Position numbers and translations under genes: made by a program | Part shown: positions 8,806 to 21,569 of the stretch, in pieces | How the letters are laid out: each line of letters starts with the position of its first letter | Position numbering within the stretch: position 1 is the stretch's first letter | Assembly: GCA_005880915.1 (NCBI GenBank) | Contig: VBIW01000035.1 | Location: 62,001-126,000 of the forward strand | Direction: 5' to 3' | Length of the DNA: 64,000 nt | Source of the DNA: Chloroflexota bacterium | GTDB taxonomy: Bacteria; Chloroflexota; Dormibacteria; Dormibacterales; Dormibacteraceae | Notes under the pieces: generated by a model | Databases searched by the model: none | Told to the model about the DNA's origin: nothing | What the model saw: the letters and a program-made list of their open reading frames with translations, nothing else

Positions 8806-10299
8806 ATGGCGATCGCCGAGGACCTCGAAGTTGCGTCATTTTTGAAGGGCCAGCCGAAGAAGCTGTTCATCGGCGGGAGATGGGTCGACTCCGCGAGCGG
8901 CAAGACGTTCGAGACTCTCGACCCGGCCACGGGCGAGGTGCTGGCCAGGGTCGCCGAAGCGGGCGCGGAGGACGTCGACCGGGCCGTCGCGGCCGCCCGC
9001 AAGTCGTTCGACAGCGGCGTATGGCGCGACCTTCCGCCGGCCGAGCGAGCCAGAGCGCTGTGGCGGGTCGGCGACATGATCGAGGAGAGGGCGTTGGAGT
9101 TCGCCCAGCTCGATTCGCTCGACAACGGCATGCCTATCAACGACGCGTTGATCTGGTTCGTGCCGTTCGCTGCCGCGACGTTCCGTTACTACGCCGGCTG
9201 GGCGACGAAGCTCGACGGCGCGACGCAGCAGATATCACTTCCCGGCAACTACCTGAGCTACACGCTGCGCCAGCCGGTCGGCGTCGTGGGCCAGATCATC
9301 CCGTGGAATCTCCCGATCATGATGGCGGCCTGGAAGATCGCGCCGGCCCTCGCTTGCGGCAACAGCGTGGTGCTGAAGCCGTCCGAGGAGACGCCTCTCA
9401 GCGCTCTGCTGCTCGCTGAGCTGCTCCAGCAGGCGGACGTGCCGGACGGGGTCGTGAACGTGGTCCCGGGCTTTGGTGAGACGGCGGGCGCGAGGCTCGC
9501 ATCGCACCCCGATGTGGACAAGGTCGCGTTCACCGGCTCGACCGAGGTGGGGAGGCTGATCGCGAAGGCGGCGGCCGACAGCAACCTCAAGCGCGTCAGC
9601 CTGGAGCTGGGCGGCAAGTCGCCGAACATTGTGTTCGCCGACGCAGACCTCGCCAAGGCGGCGTCGGGCGCCTTCTTCGGCATCTTTTTCAACCAGGGCC
9701 AGATGTGTTCAGCCGGCTCGCGGCTGTTCGTCCAGGAGAAGGTCTACGACGAGACGGTCGATTCGCTGCTGAAGACCGTGGCCGAGGCACGGGTGGGCCC
9801 GGGCATGGATCCTGTGACGCAGATCGGTCCTCTCGTCTCGAAGACGCAGATGGACCGCGTGCTCGGTTACATCAACCTCGGCAACAAGGAAGGGGCGCGA
9901 ATGCTCATCGGAGGCGGCCGGCCAGAGGGTATGGATCGCGGGAACTTCGTCCAGCCCACCGTTTTCGCAGACGTCGACGGCAAGATGCGCATCGCGCAGG
10001 AAGAGATCTTCGGCCCGGTGGTGGCGGCAATCCCATTCAAGGACGAAGAGGATCTGGTGCAAAAGGCGAACAACACGATGTACGGGCTCGTGGCCGGCGT
10101 GTGGACCAGGGACGTTGGCCGCGCACACCGTGTGGCGCACGCGCTCAAGGCGGGGACGGTTTACGTGAACTGCTACCACATCGTCGACCCGGTCACGCCG
10201 TGGGGCGGTTTCAAGCAGAGCGGGTGGGGACGCGAGCTGGGGCCTTACGCGCTGGATCTCTACACAGAGCTCAAGAACGTGATCGTCGACCTCAGCTGA
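8806..10299 (+). CDS. NAD(P)-dependent aldehyde dehydrogenase
   Basis: 497 residues, full length for the ALDH superfamily. Oxidises an aldehyde to the acid via a thioester. Catalytic residues are present: general base Glu ~267 in LELGGKSPN and nucleophile Cys ~301 in GQMCSAGSR, separated by the normal 34 residues. The Rossmann dinucleotide site includes FTGSTEVGR and the substrate channel IIPWNLPIMM. The C-terminal end KQSGWGRELG is typical of class 1/2 and betaine- or phenylacetaldehyde-dehydrogenase-like members. In-frame starts at 8755 and 8764 exist, but 8806 gives the usual N-terminus and fits the TACGAT promoter. Substrate unknown. Confidence 0.92.
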   Translation: MAIAEDLEVASFLKGQPKKLFIGGRWVDSASGKTFETLDPATGEVLARVAEAGAEDVDRAVAAARKSFDSGVWRDLPPAERARALWRVGDMIEERALEFAQLDSLDNGMPINDALIWFVPFAAATFRYYAGWATKLDGATQQISLPGNYLSYTLRQPVGVVGQIIPWNLPIMMAAWKIAPALACGNSVVLKPSEETPLSALLLAELLQQADVPDGVVNVVPGFGETAGARLASHPDVDKVAFTGSTEVGRLIAKAAADSNLKRVSLELGGKSPNIVFADADLAKAASGAFFGIFFNQGQMCSAGSRLFVQEKVYDETVDSLLKTVAEARVGPGMDPVTQIGPLVSKTQMDRVLGYINLGNKEGARMLIGGGRPEGMDRGNFVQPTVFADVDGKMRIAQEEIFGPVVAAIPFKDEEDLVQKANNTMYGLVAGVWTRDVGRAHRVAHALKAGTVYVNCYHIVDPVTPWGGFKQSGWGRELGPYALDLYTELKNVIVDLS

Positions 10300-10329
10300 G
10301 GGTTTGGCGAGTGCGTGGGGCGGCCGGGT

Positions 10330-10335
10330 GATACT
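10330..10335 (+). promoter_or_regulatory. Probable -10 box (GATACT) for the M23 peptidase gene
   Basis: GATACT ends exactly 7 bases before the GTG at 10342. A GGAG also lies between them but is only 3 bases from the GTG, too near for a normal ribosome binding site. A leaderless start is therefore favoured. Confidence 0.5.
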
Positions 10336-10341
10336 GGAGCA

Positions 10342-10971
10342 GTGATTCGGGGGGTTGTCGCGGTTGTTTTCGGCGCGCTCCAGGTGCTCGTCGCCGCGCC
10401 GGTCGCCCCGAGTGCGCCCGCGCCGAGCAATCCCGGGGACGTGTTCGAGTTCCCTCTGCCCACATGGACTCCACACTGCCTCGGGTTCGGCAGCAAGTGG
10501 ACGTACTGCAACGGGACCGCGCTTCGGGCCTGCGCGTCGGGTGAGGTCTGGCTCCACACCGGTGCTGACGTCATCGCCACGGTCGGGCAGCCGGTGGCGG
10601 CTGCGGGAGATGGGGTGATAGTGGGCTACCTGATCGACCAGACCTTTCGGGGTGGCGTGCTGATCCGCCATCAGACCAGCTCGGGCGCCGTGATCACGCA
10701 GTACTGGCACGTCTGGCTCAAGTCCGGGTACGGCACTGGCTCGCGAGTAAAACGCGGTGAAGTGTTCGCCGACGTGGCCGACATGGGGACTTTGACGCAT
10801 CTGCACTTCGCGGTTTTCAACGCCGACTACGAGCCGCATGCCTGGAACGGGGCGCTGCCTCCGAGCGCGTGCTCGGGCTTCCCCGCGTTCCCCTACAAGT
10901 TCATCGACGCGACGGCGTTCATCGAAGCGCACCTTCCGGTCGCACCGTTACCGCGCGGCACTCGCATATAG
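10342..10971 (+). CDS. Secreted M23-family metallopeptidase domain protein
   Basis: 209 residues. An N-terminal hydrophobic signal peptide (GVVAVVFGALQVLVAAPVA) is followed by an M23/LytM-type domain. Zinc-site motifs are present: His ~72 and Asp ~76 in HTGAD, the central YWHV, and His ~153/155 in HLHF. Such enzymes usually cut peptidoglycan cross-bridges or, when degenerate, activate amidases. All expected ligands are present, so activity is plausible. Two paired cysteines (around TPHC and TYCNG) suggest an extracytoplasmic disulphide. The start was chosen at GTG 10342 because it begins the signal peptide directly. Confidence 0.85.
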   Translation: MIRGVVAVVFGALQVLVAAPVAPSAPAPSNPGDVFEFPLPTWTPHCLGFGSKWTYCNGTALRACASGEVWLHTGADVIATVGQPVAAAGDGVIVGYLIDQTFRGGVLIRHQTSSGAVITQYWHVWLKSGYGTGSRVKRGEVFADVADMGTLTHLHFAVFNADYEPHAWNGALPPSACSGFPAFPYKFIDATAFIEAHLPVAPLPRGTRI

Positions 10972-10990
10972 ACGAGGTTCCAGGAGTCGG

Positions 10991-11274
10991 TCACCTCGAT
11001 CCGTAGCGTCGGCGCGTCCGATCCAGATACGCCGACCAACGCTTCCCGAACCGCGCTGCGAACGCGATGAGCCATTTGGGCATCCACCATCCAACCAGCG
11101 CGCACAGCGCGATCGACACGAGGATCCACAGCCACAGGAAAAGCGCGTGGGACATGCCCACCGCGATGTGAAGGGGTCTGTACAGCAAAACAAATACGAT
11201 CAAGGACAACATCCCCAGCACGCCGCCGGCGATCGCCCCGGCGATCGCGCCGATCGCGCGCCGGTGATAGATCT

Positions 11275-11278
<4 letters not shown>
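10991..11278 (-). CDS. Small two-span membrane protein coupled to metH
   Basis: 95 residues. A basic N-terminus (KIYHRRAIG) precedes a glycine/alanine-rich helix and [10 protein letters not shown], then a second span [17 protein letters not shown], and an Arg-rich tail. Its GTG overlaps the metH stop codon (GTGA), so it is translated with metH. It matches no family I recognise; the [13 protein letters not shown] pattern is a membrane glycine-zipper type. The tail runs convergently towards the M23 gene. Confidence 0.7.
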
Positions 11279-14886
<3,608 letters not shown>

Positions 14887-14904
14887 CGTGATGGGTAAGC
14901 GTAC

Positions 14905-14955
14905 GTCCCCATCCGGCGGCTTCGCCGCCACCTTCCCCACTGGTGGGGAAGTCAC
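14905..14955. repeat. Double-hairpin intergenic repeat, copy 1
   Basis: Two adjacent perfect hairpins: GGCGGC-TTC-GCCGCC and CTTCCCCA-CTGG-TGGGGAAG. The arrangement (short GC stem next to a CCTCCCC/GGGGAGG stem) is shared with the other intergenic copies listed. It lies in the 5' untranslated region of metH and directly after the DUF2079 gene start-to-stop boundary, so it could affect metH leader structure. Confidence 0.8.
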
Positions 14956-14963
14956 CTTTCCAT

Positions 14964-16424
14964 CTAGTCCCCGACCGGGCTCCATACCTGGAAGCGGCCG
15001 TCGTCGTAGAGCAGCCGCCTGCCGCTTGTGAGGATCGCATCGGCCGCCGCCTGGCGCTTGGCCCGGGTCGTGTTGTTGCCCAGGTAGTAGTCGCTGTCGA
15101 TGACCACATACGAGCCAGCCTCGAGCATGTCCGGGAAGTCGTTGATGGTGTGGCGGTTCGCGAGCCACACGCACAACCCGGCATCGGCGTTCACAGGTGC
15201 GTCAGCCGGAATCACAGCGGCCGCCGCCTGCAGCTGGGCGACGGCGTTTGGCCTCGAGTAGACGTCGTTCCATGCCAGGAGAGCAGGTGGCACTCCGCCT
15301 GTTCCCCAACCAAGCAGCAGAGCAGGCAGCGCAGCGACCAGCGCCATCGCGGGCTTGATCGAGACCCTTTCCAGGAATCGGCGGGCGCCGATACCCCCGG
15401 CCACCATGAGCGGGAACAGCAGCAGCATCACGTAGTGCAGATTGAGGATGTTCTGCGGGACGTGCTCGCTGAGGACATTGGCCACGTATGGAGGGATCGC
15501 GAGCAGCAGCCAGCGGGGCGCCAGGAGTGGCAGCGCAAACATCGAGGCGACGATCGCCGCGAGGATCAGCAGCGCCTCCGGGCGCACCAGCGCCTCGATG
15601 ACGGCGAGCCCCGAGACAGGCACCTTGGGATCGAGGTGGATGAGCCAGCGGTAGTAAACGAAGTCCGTGTAGCCGTTAGGGGCGCGAAGGTGTTGCTGGA
15701 CCACTCCCGTGCCGATCAGAAACCATCCGACCGCCAGATAGAGGATGAACCGCCAGTGTTTCTTCACTTCGGGCGCGCCGTACGCGGACATGAGGAGGGC
15801 GATCACGCCCACCGTGTAAACCTGGTCCTCCTTGCAGGTGAGGTCGAGGACGCAGAACGTCCATAGCAATCCTCGTCGCCCGCGGATGCCGGCCCAAGCC
15901 GCGAGCAGGGCGAAGGGGAGGGCCATGTTTTCCGGGTGGAAGAAATCGCGCGCCGACTCCTGGATCGCGGCCCAAAACGGGACTGGCGCGGACAGGGCGA
16001 CCGCGAGCCAGGGCGACGCGCGCCGGCCCGCCGGGAGGATGGCGCGAAAGAAGAGGTATGCGGCCGGCCCGGCGCCCGCGAGTCCGGCTGACGAGAAGAT
16101 CAAAAGCACGGTCGGACTCGGCCAGAGCTTTTCGATCGCCGCGATCAAGACGAAGATCAATTCGAGGTGGATGCCGAGGAAGTTGGCCCGCGCGAAGCTC
16201 GAGTAGAACCAGTCGCCCTGCGTGATGCCCCAGATGACCTGCTGGTCGTACGCCAGGTCCCATGCATCGCTGGTCATGCCGTACATGCGCTGCAGATCGC
16301 CATGCAAGGTCCAGGCGAATGCCATCGCGGCCGCGAGCATCGGGATCGCGGGATAGACCCACCACGCTTCGGTGGTGGTCCTCTCCCGCGGCGAGCTTCC
16401 AATTCGGAGGGCGTCAACCGTCAT
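14964..16424 (-). CDS. DUF2079 polytopic membrane protein
   Basis: 486 residues with about ten hydrophobic spans. The N-terminal loop [20 protein letters not shown] and the following [20 protein letters not shown] are the recognisable signature of DUF2079, a family with the GT-C glycosyltransferase-like topology. Charged residues after the first span would be extracytoplasmic, as expected for a lipid-linked sugar transferase. The C-terminal soluble part includes an [15 protein letters not shown] stretch seen in relatives. It is divergent from the GT2 gene, which probably makes the lipid-linked donor for enzymes of this kind; that link is inference. Confidence 0.8.
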   Translation of the reverse strand: MTVDALRIGSSPRERTTTEAWWVYPAIPMLAAAMAFAWTLHGDLQRMYGMTSDAWDLAYDQQVIWGITQGDWFYSSFARANFLGIHLELIFVLIAAIEKLWPSPTVLLIFSSAGLAGAGPAAYLFFRAILPAGRRASPWLAVALSAPVPFWAAIQESARDFFHPENMALPFALLAAWAGIRGRRGLLWTFCVLDLTCKEDQVYTVGVIALLMSAYGAPEVKKHWRFILYLAVGWFLIGTGVVQQHLRAPNGYTDFVYYRWLIHLDPKVPVSGLAVIEALVRPEALLILAAIVASMFALPLLAPRWLLLAIPPYVANVLSEHVPQNILNLHYVMLLLFPLMVAGGIGARRFLERVSIKPAMALVAALPALLLGWGTGGVPPALLAWNDVYSRPNAVAQLQAAAAVIPADAPVNADAGLCVWLANRHTINDFPDMLEAGSYVVIDSDYYLGNNTTRAKRQAAADAILTSGRRLLYDDGRFQVWSPVGD

Positions 16425-16445
16425 CGCAGGCGGAGCTTAGCAAGG

Positions 16446-16451
16446 CATAAT
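16446..16451 (+). promoter_or_regulatory. Probable -10 box (CATAAT) for a leaderless GT2 transcript
   Basis: CATAAT ends exactly 7 bases before the ATG at 16458 and there is no Shine-Dalgarno in between. It lies in the short divergent gap with the DUF2079 gene. Confidence 0.6.
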
Positions 16452-16457
16452 CCGAGC

Positions 16458-17477
16458 ATGGCCCGCCAACCGGCCACCGACACTCCGCAGCTGTCTGTGA
16501 TCGTCCTGGTGTTCAACGAGGTGGACAGCGTCGAGCCGCTGCATCGCGAGCTCATGGGGGTGCTCGAAGCGCTCGGCCGCTCGTTCGAGGTTGTGTATGT
16601 CGATGACGGCAGCCGCGACGGCAGCACCGAGCGCCTGGGTCAGCTCGCCTCACGCGACGCGCGCGTGCGGGTCGTGAGCTTTCGCCGCAATTTCGGGCAG
16701 ACCGCCGCGGTCCAGGCCGGGATCGACCACAGCCGCGGCGAGATCCTCGTCTTTCTCGACGGCGACATGCAGAACGACCCGCATGACATTCCGCACCTGC
16801 TGGAAAAGATCGACGAGGGCTACGACGTGGTCAGCGGCTGGCGGCACGACCGCCACGACGATATCACTCGAGTGCTGCCGTCGCAGGTCGCGAACTGGAT
16901 CATCGCGAACGTAACTGGCGTTCATCTGAGTGACTTTGGCTGCACGTTGAAGGCTTATCGTCGCGACGTCGTTCAAGACGTGAAGCTCTACGGCGAGATG
17001 CACCGCTTCATCCCCGTATACGCGTCGATGGTCGGGGCCCGGATCACCGAGCTCCCCGTCAATCACCGGCCCCGGACGTACGGCAAATCCAAATACTCTC
17101 TGTCGCGCACATCGCGCGTGATGCTCGACCTGATCACCGTTAAGCTGCTCGGCAGCTACTCGACCAAGCCGATGTACTTCTTCGGGTTTGCCGCGTTCGC
17201 CCTGTGGGCGGTGGCCCTCGTGCTCGCGGCGATCGTGATCATCCAGAAGGTGCTGCCGCCCTACGTGTATGCGCACAACAACCCGCTGCTTCTGCTGTCG
17301 GTTGTGCTCGTCATCGTGGGGGTGCAGTTCATCCTGATGGGCCTGCTGGCCGAGCTCTCGATCCGCACGCTGCACGAGTCGCAGGCGAAGCCCGTGTACG
17401 TCGTTCGCGAGATCATCGAAAAGACTCCCCACAAGCAGCCGGCGACGAACGGGAGACCCGCCGTCAGAGCTCGGTAA
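16458..17477 (+). CDS. Polyprenyl-phosphate glycosyltransferase, GT2 family
   Basis: 339 residues. The N-terminal GT-A domain contains LSVIVLVFNE, VVYVDDGSRDGS and the metal-binding LDGDMQNDP. It is followed by FRRNFGQTAAVQAGI and the HRPRTYGKSKYSLSR acceptor segment of DPM/ArnC-like enzymes. Two C-terminal membrane spans (starting FFGFAAFALW and LLLLSVVLVIVGVQF) are the usual anchors. It should transfer a nucleotide sugar to undecaprenyl phosphate on the cytoplasmic face. Its stop abuts the next ATG (TAAATG), making a two-gene operon with the asparagine synthetase. Confidence 0.9.
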   Translation: MARQPATDTPQLSVIVLVFNEVDSVEPLHRELMGVLEALGRSFEVVYVDDGSRDGSTERLGQLASRDARVRVVSFRRNFGQTAAVQAGIDHSRGEILVFLDGDMQNDPHDIPHLLEKIDEGYDVVSGWRHDRHDDITRVLPSQVANWIIANVTGVHLSDFGCTLKAYRRDVVQDVKLYGEMHRFIPVYASMVGARITELPVNHRPRTYGKSKYSLSRTSRVMLDLITVKLLGSYSTKPMYFFGFAAFALWAVALVLAAIVIIQKVLPPYVYAHNNPLLLLSVVLVIVGVQFILMGLLAELSIRTLHESQAKPVYVVREIIEKTPHKQPATNGRPAVRAR

Positions 17478-19352
17478 ATGTGTGGGATCTGCGGCGTTGC
17501 GGGGGGAGACCCGGCGCGCGGCCGCGAGCTGGTCGAGCGCATGTCCGCGGCGATGGTTCACCGTGGCCCTGACGACGAGGGGATCGCGCAGGTGGACGGC
17601 GTCTCGCTTGGCATGCGGCGCCTCTCCATCATCGACCTGAGCGGCGGCCACCAGCCGATGCACAACGAGGACTCGACCGTGTGGGTGGTGCAGAACGGTG
17701 AGATCTACAACCACCTTAAGCTGCGTGAGGACCTGATCGCCGCAGGCCACGTGTTCGTCACGCAGTCCGACACCGAGGTCCTGGTCCACGGCTACGAGCA
17801 GTGGGGCGAGCACGTGGTGGAGCGGCTGAATGGCATGTTCGCGTTTGCTCTGGTCGACCGTCGCGCGGGGATAGTGTTCCTGGCTCGGGACCGCATGGGC
17901 ATCAAGCCGCTGCATTACGCCGTCGATGGAGACAGGCTCGTGTTCGCCTCCGAATTGAAGGGGCTGCTTCGCGATCCGGCCCTGCGCCGGGGCATCGATC
18001 CGGTGGCCCTCGACGAATACCTCGCCTATGAGTTCGTCCCCTCGCCGCGCAGCATCGTCAAGGGTGTCAACAAGCTGCGCCCGGGACACACCCTGAGGTG
18101 GTCGGTTGCTGAGGGCAAAGCGCAGGTCAAGCGGTACTGGGCTCCGTCGCTGAACGTGGACGGCGGCGAGCGCGAACGCGACCTGGACGAGGAGTGCGCC
18201 GAGCTGCGGGCGGTTCTGCGCGAGTCGGTGCGCAAGGAGCTGATCAGCGATGTCCCGCTTGGGGTATTCCTCTCGGGCGGAATCGACTCCAGCGCAGTGA
18301 CGGCGATGATGACCCAGCTTGGCGGCGACGTGAAGAGCTTTTCGGTCGGTTTCGCAGAACGGTCATTCGACGAGGCGTCCTACGCGCGAGAGGTTGCGCG
18401 TCATCTCGGCACCGACCATCACGAGCTGACGCTCGAACCGAGCATGTTGCTGGGCCTGGTTCCGAAGCTGCCAGTGCTTCTCGACGAGCCGCTAGGAGAT
18501 GCATCGATCATTCCCACGTACCTCCTTTCCGCGTTCACGCGGCAGCACGTGAAGGTTGCGTTGGGTGGCGATGGAGGTGATGAGCTGTTCGGTGGCTATC
18601 CGACACTGCAGGCCCATCGTCTTGCCGGCTACTACATGCGCGCGCCGGGTGCGCTGAGGCGTGGAGTCGTCGAGCCGATGGTCAGGCGCATGCCCGTGTC
18701 GCGGCGCAACCTGAGCTTTGACTTCCGGGCCAAGCGCTTTGTGGCCGGCGCGGCTTACGGCGCGGCGGAGAGACATCAACGATGGATGGGCTCGTTTGCA
18801 CCGGAGGAGCGCGCCGCCGTGTTGTCTCCAGCGATGCGCGGGAACGGCGCCGCGGTGCTCGAAGAGTTCGGTTCTTTCGATCCGCTTCACCAGGCCCTGA
18901 TGCTCGACATGCGGCTCTACCTCGAGAACGACATCCTGGTCAAGCTCGACCGCGCCTCGATGATGGCTTCGCTCGAGGGCCGCGTCCCCCTGCTCAACAA
19001 CGATTTCGTCTCCTACGCGACAGGCCTTCCCCTGAACATGAAGCTGCGCGGTTTGCGCTCTAAGTTCCTGTTGAAACGCGCGCTCCGCGGGATCCTGCCG
19101 GACCGGATCCTCAACCGGCCCAAGAAGGGGTTTGGCATTCCTGTCGCCGAGTGGTTCCGCGGGCCCCTGAAGGAGCAGATGCTGTCGGTGCTGTCACCCG
19201 AGCGCATCGCTCGTGAGGGGTTCTTCGACTCAGGCGCGGTGTCGGCGCTCATCTCGGAGCACCTCGCGGGCAGGCGGGACAATCGCAAGCAGCTGTGGAC
19301 GCTGTTCGCGTTCGAGCTGTGGCATGAGGGTTACGCCGGACTCGGCTCCTGA
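17478..19352 (+). CDS. asnB: Asparagine synthetase (glutamine-hydrolysing)
   Basis: 624 residues. The start Met is followed directly by the catalytic N-terminal Cys of the class II glutaminase (MCGICGVAGG), which fixes the start and the adjoining TAA-ATG boundary. Further glutaminase motifs are HRGPDDEG and VVQNGEIYNH. The C-terminal synthetase domain has the PP-loop FLSGGIDSSAV and ALGGDGGDELFGGYP. It converts aspartate to asparagine using glutamine and ATP. AsnB-like proteins beside glycosyltransferases often amidate cell-surface sugars or peptides instead; the neighbourhood leaves that possibility open. Its last 22 bases overlap the convergent MFS gene. Confidence 0.93.
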   Translation: MCGICGVAGGDPARGRELVERMSAAMVHRGPDDEGIAQVDGVSLGMRRLSIIDLSGGHQPMHNEDSTVWVVQNGEIYNHLKLREDLIAAGHVFVTQSDTEVLVHGYEQWGEHVVERLNGMFAFALVDRRAGIVFLARDRMGIKPLHYAVDGDRLVFASELKGLLRDPALRRGIDPVALDEYLAYEFVPSPRSIVKGVNKLRPGHTLRWSVAEGKAQVKRYWAPSLNVDGGERERDLDEECAELRAVLRESVRKELISDVPLGVFLSGGIDSSAVTAMMTQLGGDVKSFSVGFAERSFDEASYAREVARHLGTDHHELTLEPSMLLGLVPKLPVLLDEPLGDASIIPTYLLSAFTRQHVKVALGGDGGDELFGGYPTLQAHRLAGYYMRAPGALRRGVVEPMVRRMPVSRRNLSFDFRAKRFVAGAAYGAAERHQRWMGSFAPEERAAVLSPAMRGNGAAVLEEFGSFDPLHQALMLDMRLYLENDILVKLDRASMMASLEGRVPLLNNDFVSYATGLPLNMKLRGLRSKFLLKRALRGILPDRILNRPKKGFGIPVAEWFRGPLKEQMLSVLSPERIAREGFFDSGAVSALISEHLAGRRDNRKQLWTLFAFELWHEGYAGLGS

Positions 19353-20575
19353 ATCACCAGGCCTTCGCTGTTCCGCCGGACGTTGCGGACACCCGGCACC
19401 AGCATGATCAAGACGCTCGGCACTGCAAGCAGCACTGCGGCCAGGACCAGAGTTGTCGGTATTCCGATGTGATCTGAGGCGGGGCCGACGATGGCGAAGC
19501 CCAGGGGCATGGCGATCAGCGACAGCAGCCAGTCGAAGGAGCTGGCGCGCGCGAGGACCTCCTGCGGGATGAGCTGCGGGACGGTCGCGAACCACACCTC
19601 GTTGAGGAAGGTCAGCCCAGCCCAGCCCACGACGCACGCGGCCATGATCAGGACGGTCGGGCTCGGGACGGCGAGCGCGAGGGCCTGGAGCGCGGCCAGC
19701 GTCAGCGCCAGGTTGGCGGCGACGAGGGGGCGGGCGGGCATCACACGCAAGGCGATCAGGCCTCCGAGAACCTGGCCCGCTCCCATCGAGCCTGCGATCA
19801 GACCCCAGGCGGACGAGCCGCCGAGGTGACGCGCCGCGATGATCGGACCCAGCACGAACACGGCAGTGATGGCGAAGTTCCATAGCGCGTGCGAGGCGAG
19901 GTTCAGGACGTACCAGCGGCGGCTTGTCACGGCGCGCCACCCTTCCGCCAGCTCTTGCCAGAAGTGGCTTTGCGCCGGGGCGGCCAGGGGCGGGATTTTC
20001 AGCAGCGCGAGGGAGAGGGCGCTTGCGACAAAGGTGATCGCATCGATGACGAAGACCCAGCCGGGGCCGGCCAGGGCGACGAGGATCCCGCTGATCGCGG
20101 GCCCGCCGACCTGGGAGAAGCTCTTCGAGAGGCCCATCAGCGCGTTTGCCTGCTGGAGCTTTTGAGGGGTGACCGTTTGGGGGACGAGGGCGCCGGAGGC
20201 GGGTTGGAAGAAGCCGCCGGCGAAGTTGTAGAGGAGCGCCTGCGTCACCAGCTCCCAGAGCTGCGCGTGGCCGGTGATCAGGAGGAGGCCGATTGCGGCG
20301 TGGACGGCGGCTCGGACCCAGTCGGAGGTGAGCATCACGAGCTGGCGGGGCAGGCGGTCGGCCCACACGCCGCCCATCGGTAGGGCGATCACGCGGCCCA
20401 GGATCGAGACGGCGAAGACGACGCCCAGGGCGGTGGCGGAGTGGCCGACCATCAGGGCGGCGAAGGCGAGGGCGACCGGGGTCAGGGAGTCGCCGATGGC
20501 GGAGACGGCCTGGCCGGTCCAGAGGAGGCGGAAGTTGCGTTCGGTGAGGGGGGAGAGGGCGGCCGGGAGGCGCAT
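19331..20575 (-). CDS. MFS transporter, EntS/MFS_3-like
   Basis: 414 residues with about twelve hydrophobic spans. The start SPLTERNFRLLWTGQAVSAIGD is the characteristic N-terminus of MFS_3 exporters, and GGVWADRLPRQLVMLTSDW is the conserved loop 2-3 motif. The ATG at 20575 was preferred over a longer frame because this is where family similarity begins and a GACAAT hexamer ends exactly 7 bases upstream. It probably exports a small molecule; substrate unknown. A divergent TetR gene lies 300 bases away, but its operator sits at the tetR promoter, so regulation of this gene by that TetR is not evident. Confidence 0.88.
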   Translation of the reverse strand: MRLPAALSPLTERNFRLLWTGQAVSAIGDSLTPVALAFAALMVGHSATALGVVFAVSILGRVIALPMGGVWADRLPRQLVMLTSDWVRAAVHAAIGLLLITGHAQLWELVTQALLYNFAGGFFQPASGALVPQTVTPQKLQQANALMGLSKSFSQVGGPAISGILVALAGPGWVFVIDAITFVASALSLALLKIPPLAAPAQSHFWQELAEGWRAVTSRRWYVLNLASHALWNFAITAVFVLGPIIAARHLGGSSAWGLIAGSMGAGQVLGGLIALRVMPARPLVAANLALTLAALQALALAVPSPTVLIMAACVVGWAGLTFLNEVWFATVPQLIPQEVLARASSFDWLLSLIAMPLGFAIVGPASDHIGIPTTLVLAAVLLAVPSVLIMLVPGVRNVRRNSEGLVIQEPSPA

Positions 20576-20581
20576 CCGGTA

Positions 20582-20587
20582 ATTGTC
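20582..20587 (-). promoter_or_regulatory. Probable -10 box (GACAAT) for the MFS gene
   Basis: On the minus strand GACAAT is followed by TACCGG and then ATG, so the expected transcription start coincides with the start codon. A CTCCTCCTC stretch lies just upstream; no Shine-Dalgarno is present. Confidence 0.45.
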
Positions 20588-20773
20588 GAGGAGGAGTGTT
20601 ACGTAGGTGACATTTGGGTCGGCGGGGTGGGAAGTGGGAAGGTCGTGGGGGTTGGGTGGGTACCGAACGCCCTCGACGCAAGAACCCAACGATCAGGTCC
20701 GAGCCCTCCTTTCCTGGCTCGAACCGAAGCCACGTTCGGGCTGCCGATGCGATCGCCCGACGGTAGGTGCCAC

Positions 20774-20822
20774 GTCCCCACCCGGCGCTGCGCGCCGACC
20801 TCCCCGGCAAGCGGGGAGGTGA
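20774..20822. repeat. Double-hairpin intergenic repeat, copy 2
   Basis: TCCCCACCCGGCG is followed by a short GC hairpin and then CCTCCCCG-GCAAG-CGGGGAGG. This copy closely matches the reverse complement of the one at 60435-60482 (shared GCCGACCTCCCCGGC and AGCGGGGAGGTGAA segments), showing that the element occurs in both orientations. Confidence 0.8.
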
Positions 20823-20847
20823 AGGCCGCATGAGCCTGGATTAATAA

Positions 20848-20860
20848 ACCGACTGTCGGT
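20848..20860. promoter_or_regulatory. Probable TetR operator (ACCGAC-T-GTCGGT)
   Basis: A perfect 6+6 inverted repeat around one base, with flanking TAATAA on the left and CTGTCA on the right. It lies immediately 5' of the CATACT -10 box of tetR, in the spacer region, so a bound repressor would block RNA polymerase. The arrangement implies autoregulation of tetR and, since the three genes are nearly contiguous, of the ABC exporter. Confidence 0.65.
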
Positions 20861-20864
20861 CTGT

Positions 20865-20870
20865 CATACT
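20865..20870 (+). promoter_or_regulatory. Probable -10 box (CATACT) of tetR
   Basis: CATACT ends exactly 7 bases before the ATG at 20877, giving a leaderless tetR message. The operator lies directly upstream. Confidence 0.6.
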
Positions 20871-20876
20871 TCGGCG

Positions 20877-21560
20877 ATGGCTCGGACGCTCGACCCGGCG
20901 GTGCATACGGTTCGGCGGGAGGCCTTTGTCGAGGTTGCGCAGCGGCTCATGCAGGCCAAGGGGTACGAGCAGATGAGCATCCAGGACGTGCTCGATGAGC
21001 TCGGCGCTTCTCGTGGGGCCTTCTACCACTACTTCGACTCCAAGCAGGCGCTGCTCGAGGCGGTGATCGATCGCATGGTGGATGCAGGGCTCGGCGCGGT
21101 GGAGCCGGTCGTGGTCGATCCAGGGCTGCCTGCGACCGAGAAGCTCCAGAAGGTCTTCAGCGGGATCGGCCGGTGGAAGACCGACCGCAAGGCCCTGGTC
21201 ATGTCGCTCCTCGAGGTCTGGCTCTCCGATCACAACGCGATCGTCCGCGAGAAGCTTCGCCGGACCACGGTTGAGCGAATGGTTTCGCTCCTCTCACGCA
21301 TAGTCGAGCAGGGCGTCGATGAGGGAGCCTTCATCGTGTCGTCACCCAACGAGACCGCGAGGGTGCTCGTGATGCTTCTCCAGGGTTTTCAGGATGGGGC
21401 GACCGAGCTTTTCGTCGCTCGGCAGAAAAGGCTCATCAGCTATGAGGACGTCGTGCTCAGGATGGCGACTTTCGGCGAGGCGTTCGATCGAATCCTCGGT
21501 GTTCCTGTCGGAAAAACGATCGTCGCCGACGAGGCGATCCTGCGCGAGTGGTTCGGGTAA
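20877..21560 (+). CDS. TetR/AcrR family transcriptional regulator
   Basis: 227 residues. The N-terminal three-helix DNA-binding domain is typical: FVEVAQRLMQAKGYEQMSIQ, DVLDELGASRGAFYHYFDSK, then ALLEAVI. The C-terminal two-thirds is a helical ligand-binding domain with no close resemblance I can name. It leads a three-gene unit with an ABC ATPase (9 bases downstream) and permease, so it probably senses a substrate of that exporter. A palindromic site in its own promoter fits autorepression relieved by ligand. Confidence 0.92.
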   Translation: MARTLDPAVHTVRREAFVEVAQRLMQAKGYEQMSIQDVLDELGASRGAFYHYFDSKQALLEAVIDRMVDAGLGAVEPVVVDPGLPATEKLQKVFSGIGRWKTDRKALVMSLLEVWLSDHNAIVREKLRRTTVERMVSLLSRIVEQGVDEGAFIVSSPNETARVLVMLLQGFQDGATELFVARQKRLISYEDVVLRMATFGEAFDRILGVPVGKTIVADEAILREWFG

Positions 21561-21569
21561 GGAGGCCAC

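Noticed and set aside
14887..14963. Cobalamin riboswitch in the metH leader
   Set aside because: Only 77 bases are available, no B12-box-like sequence is visible, and the space is occupied by a double-hairpin repeat.
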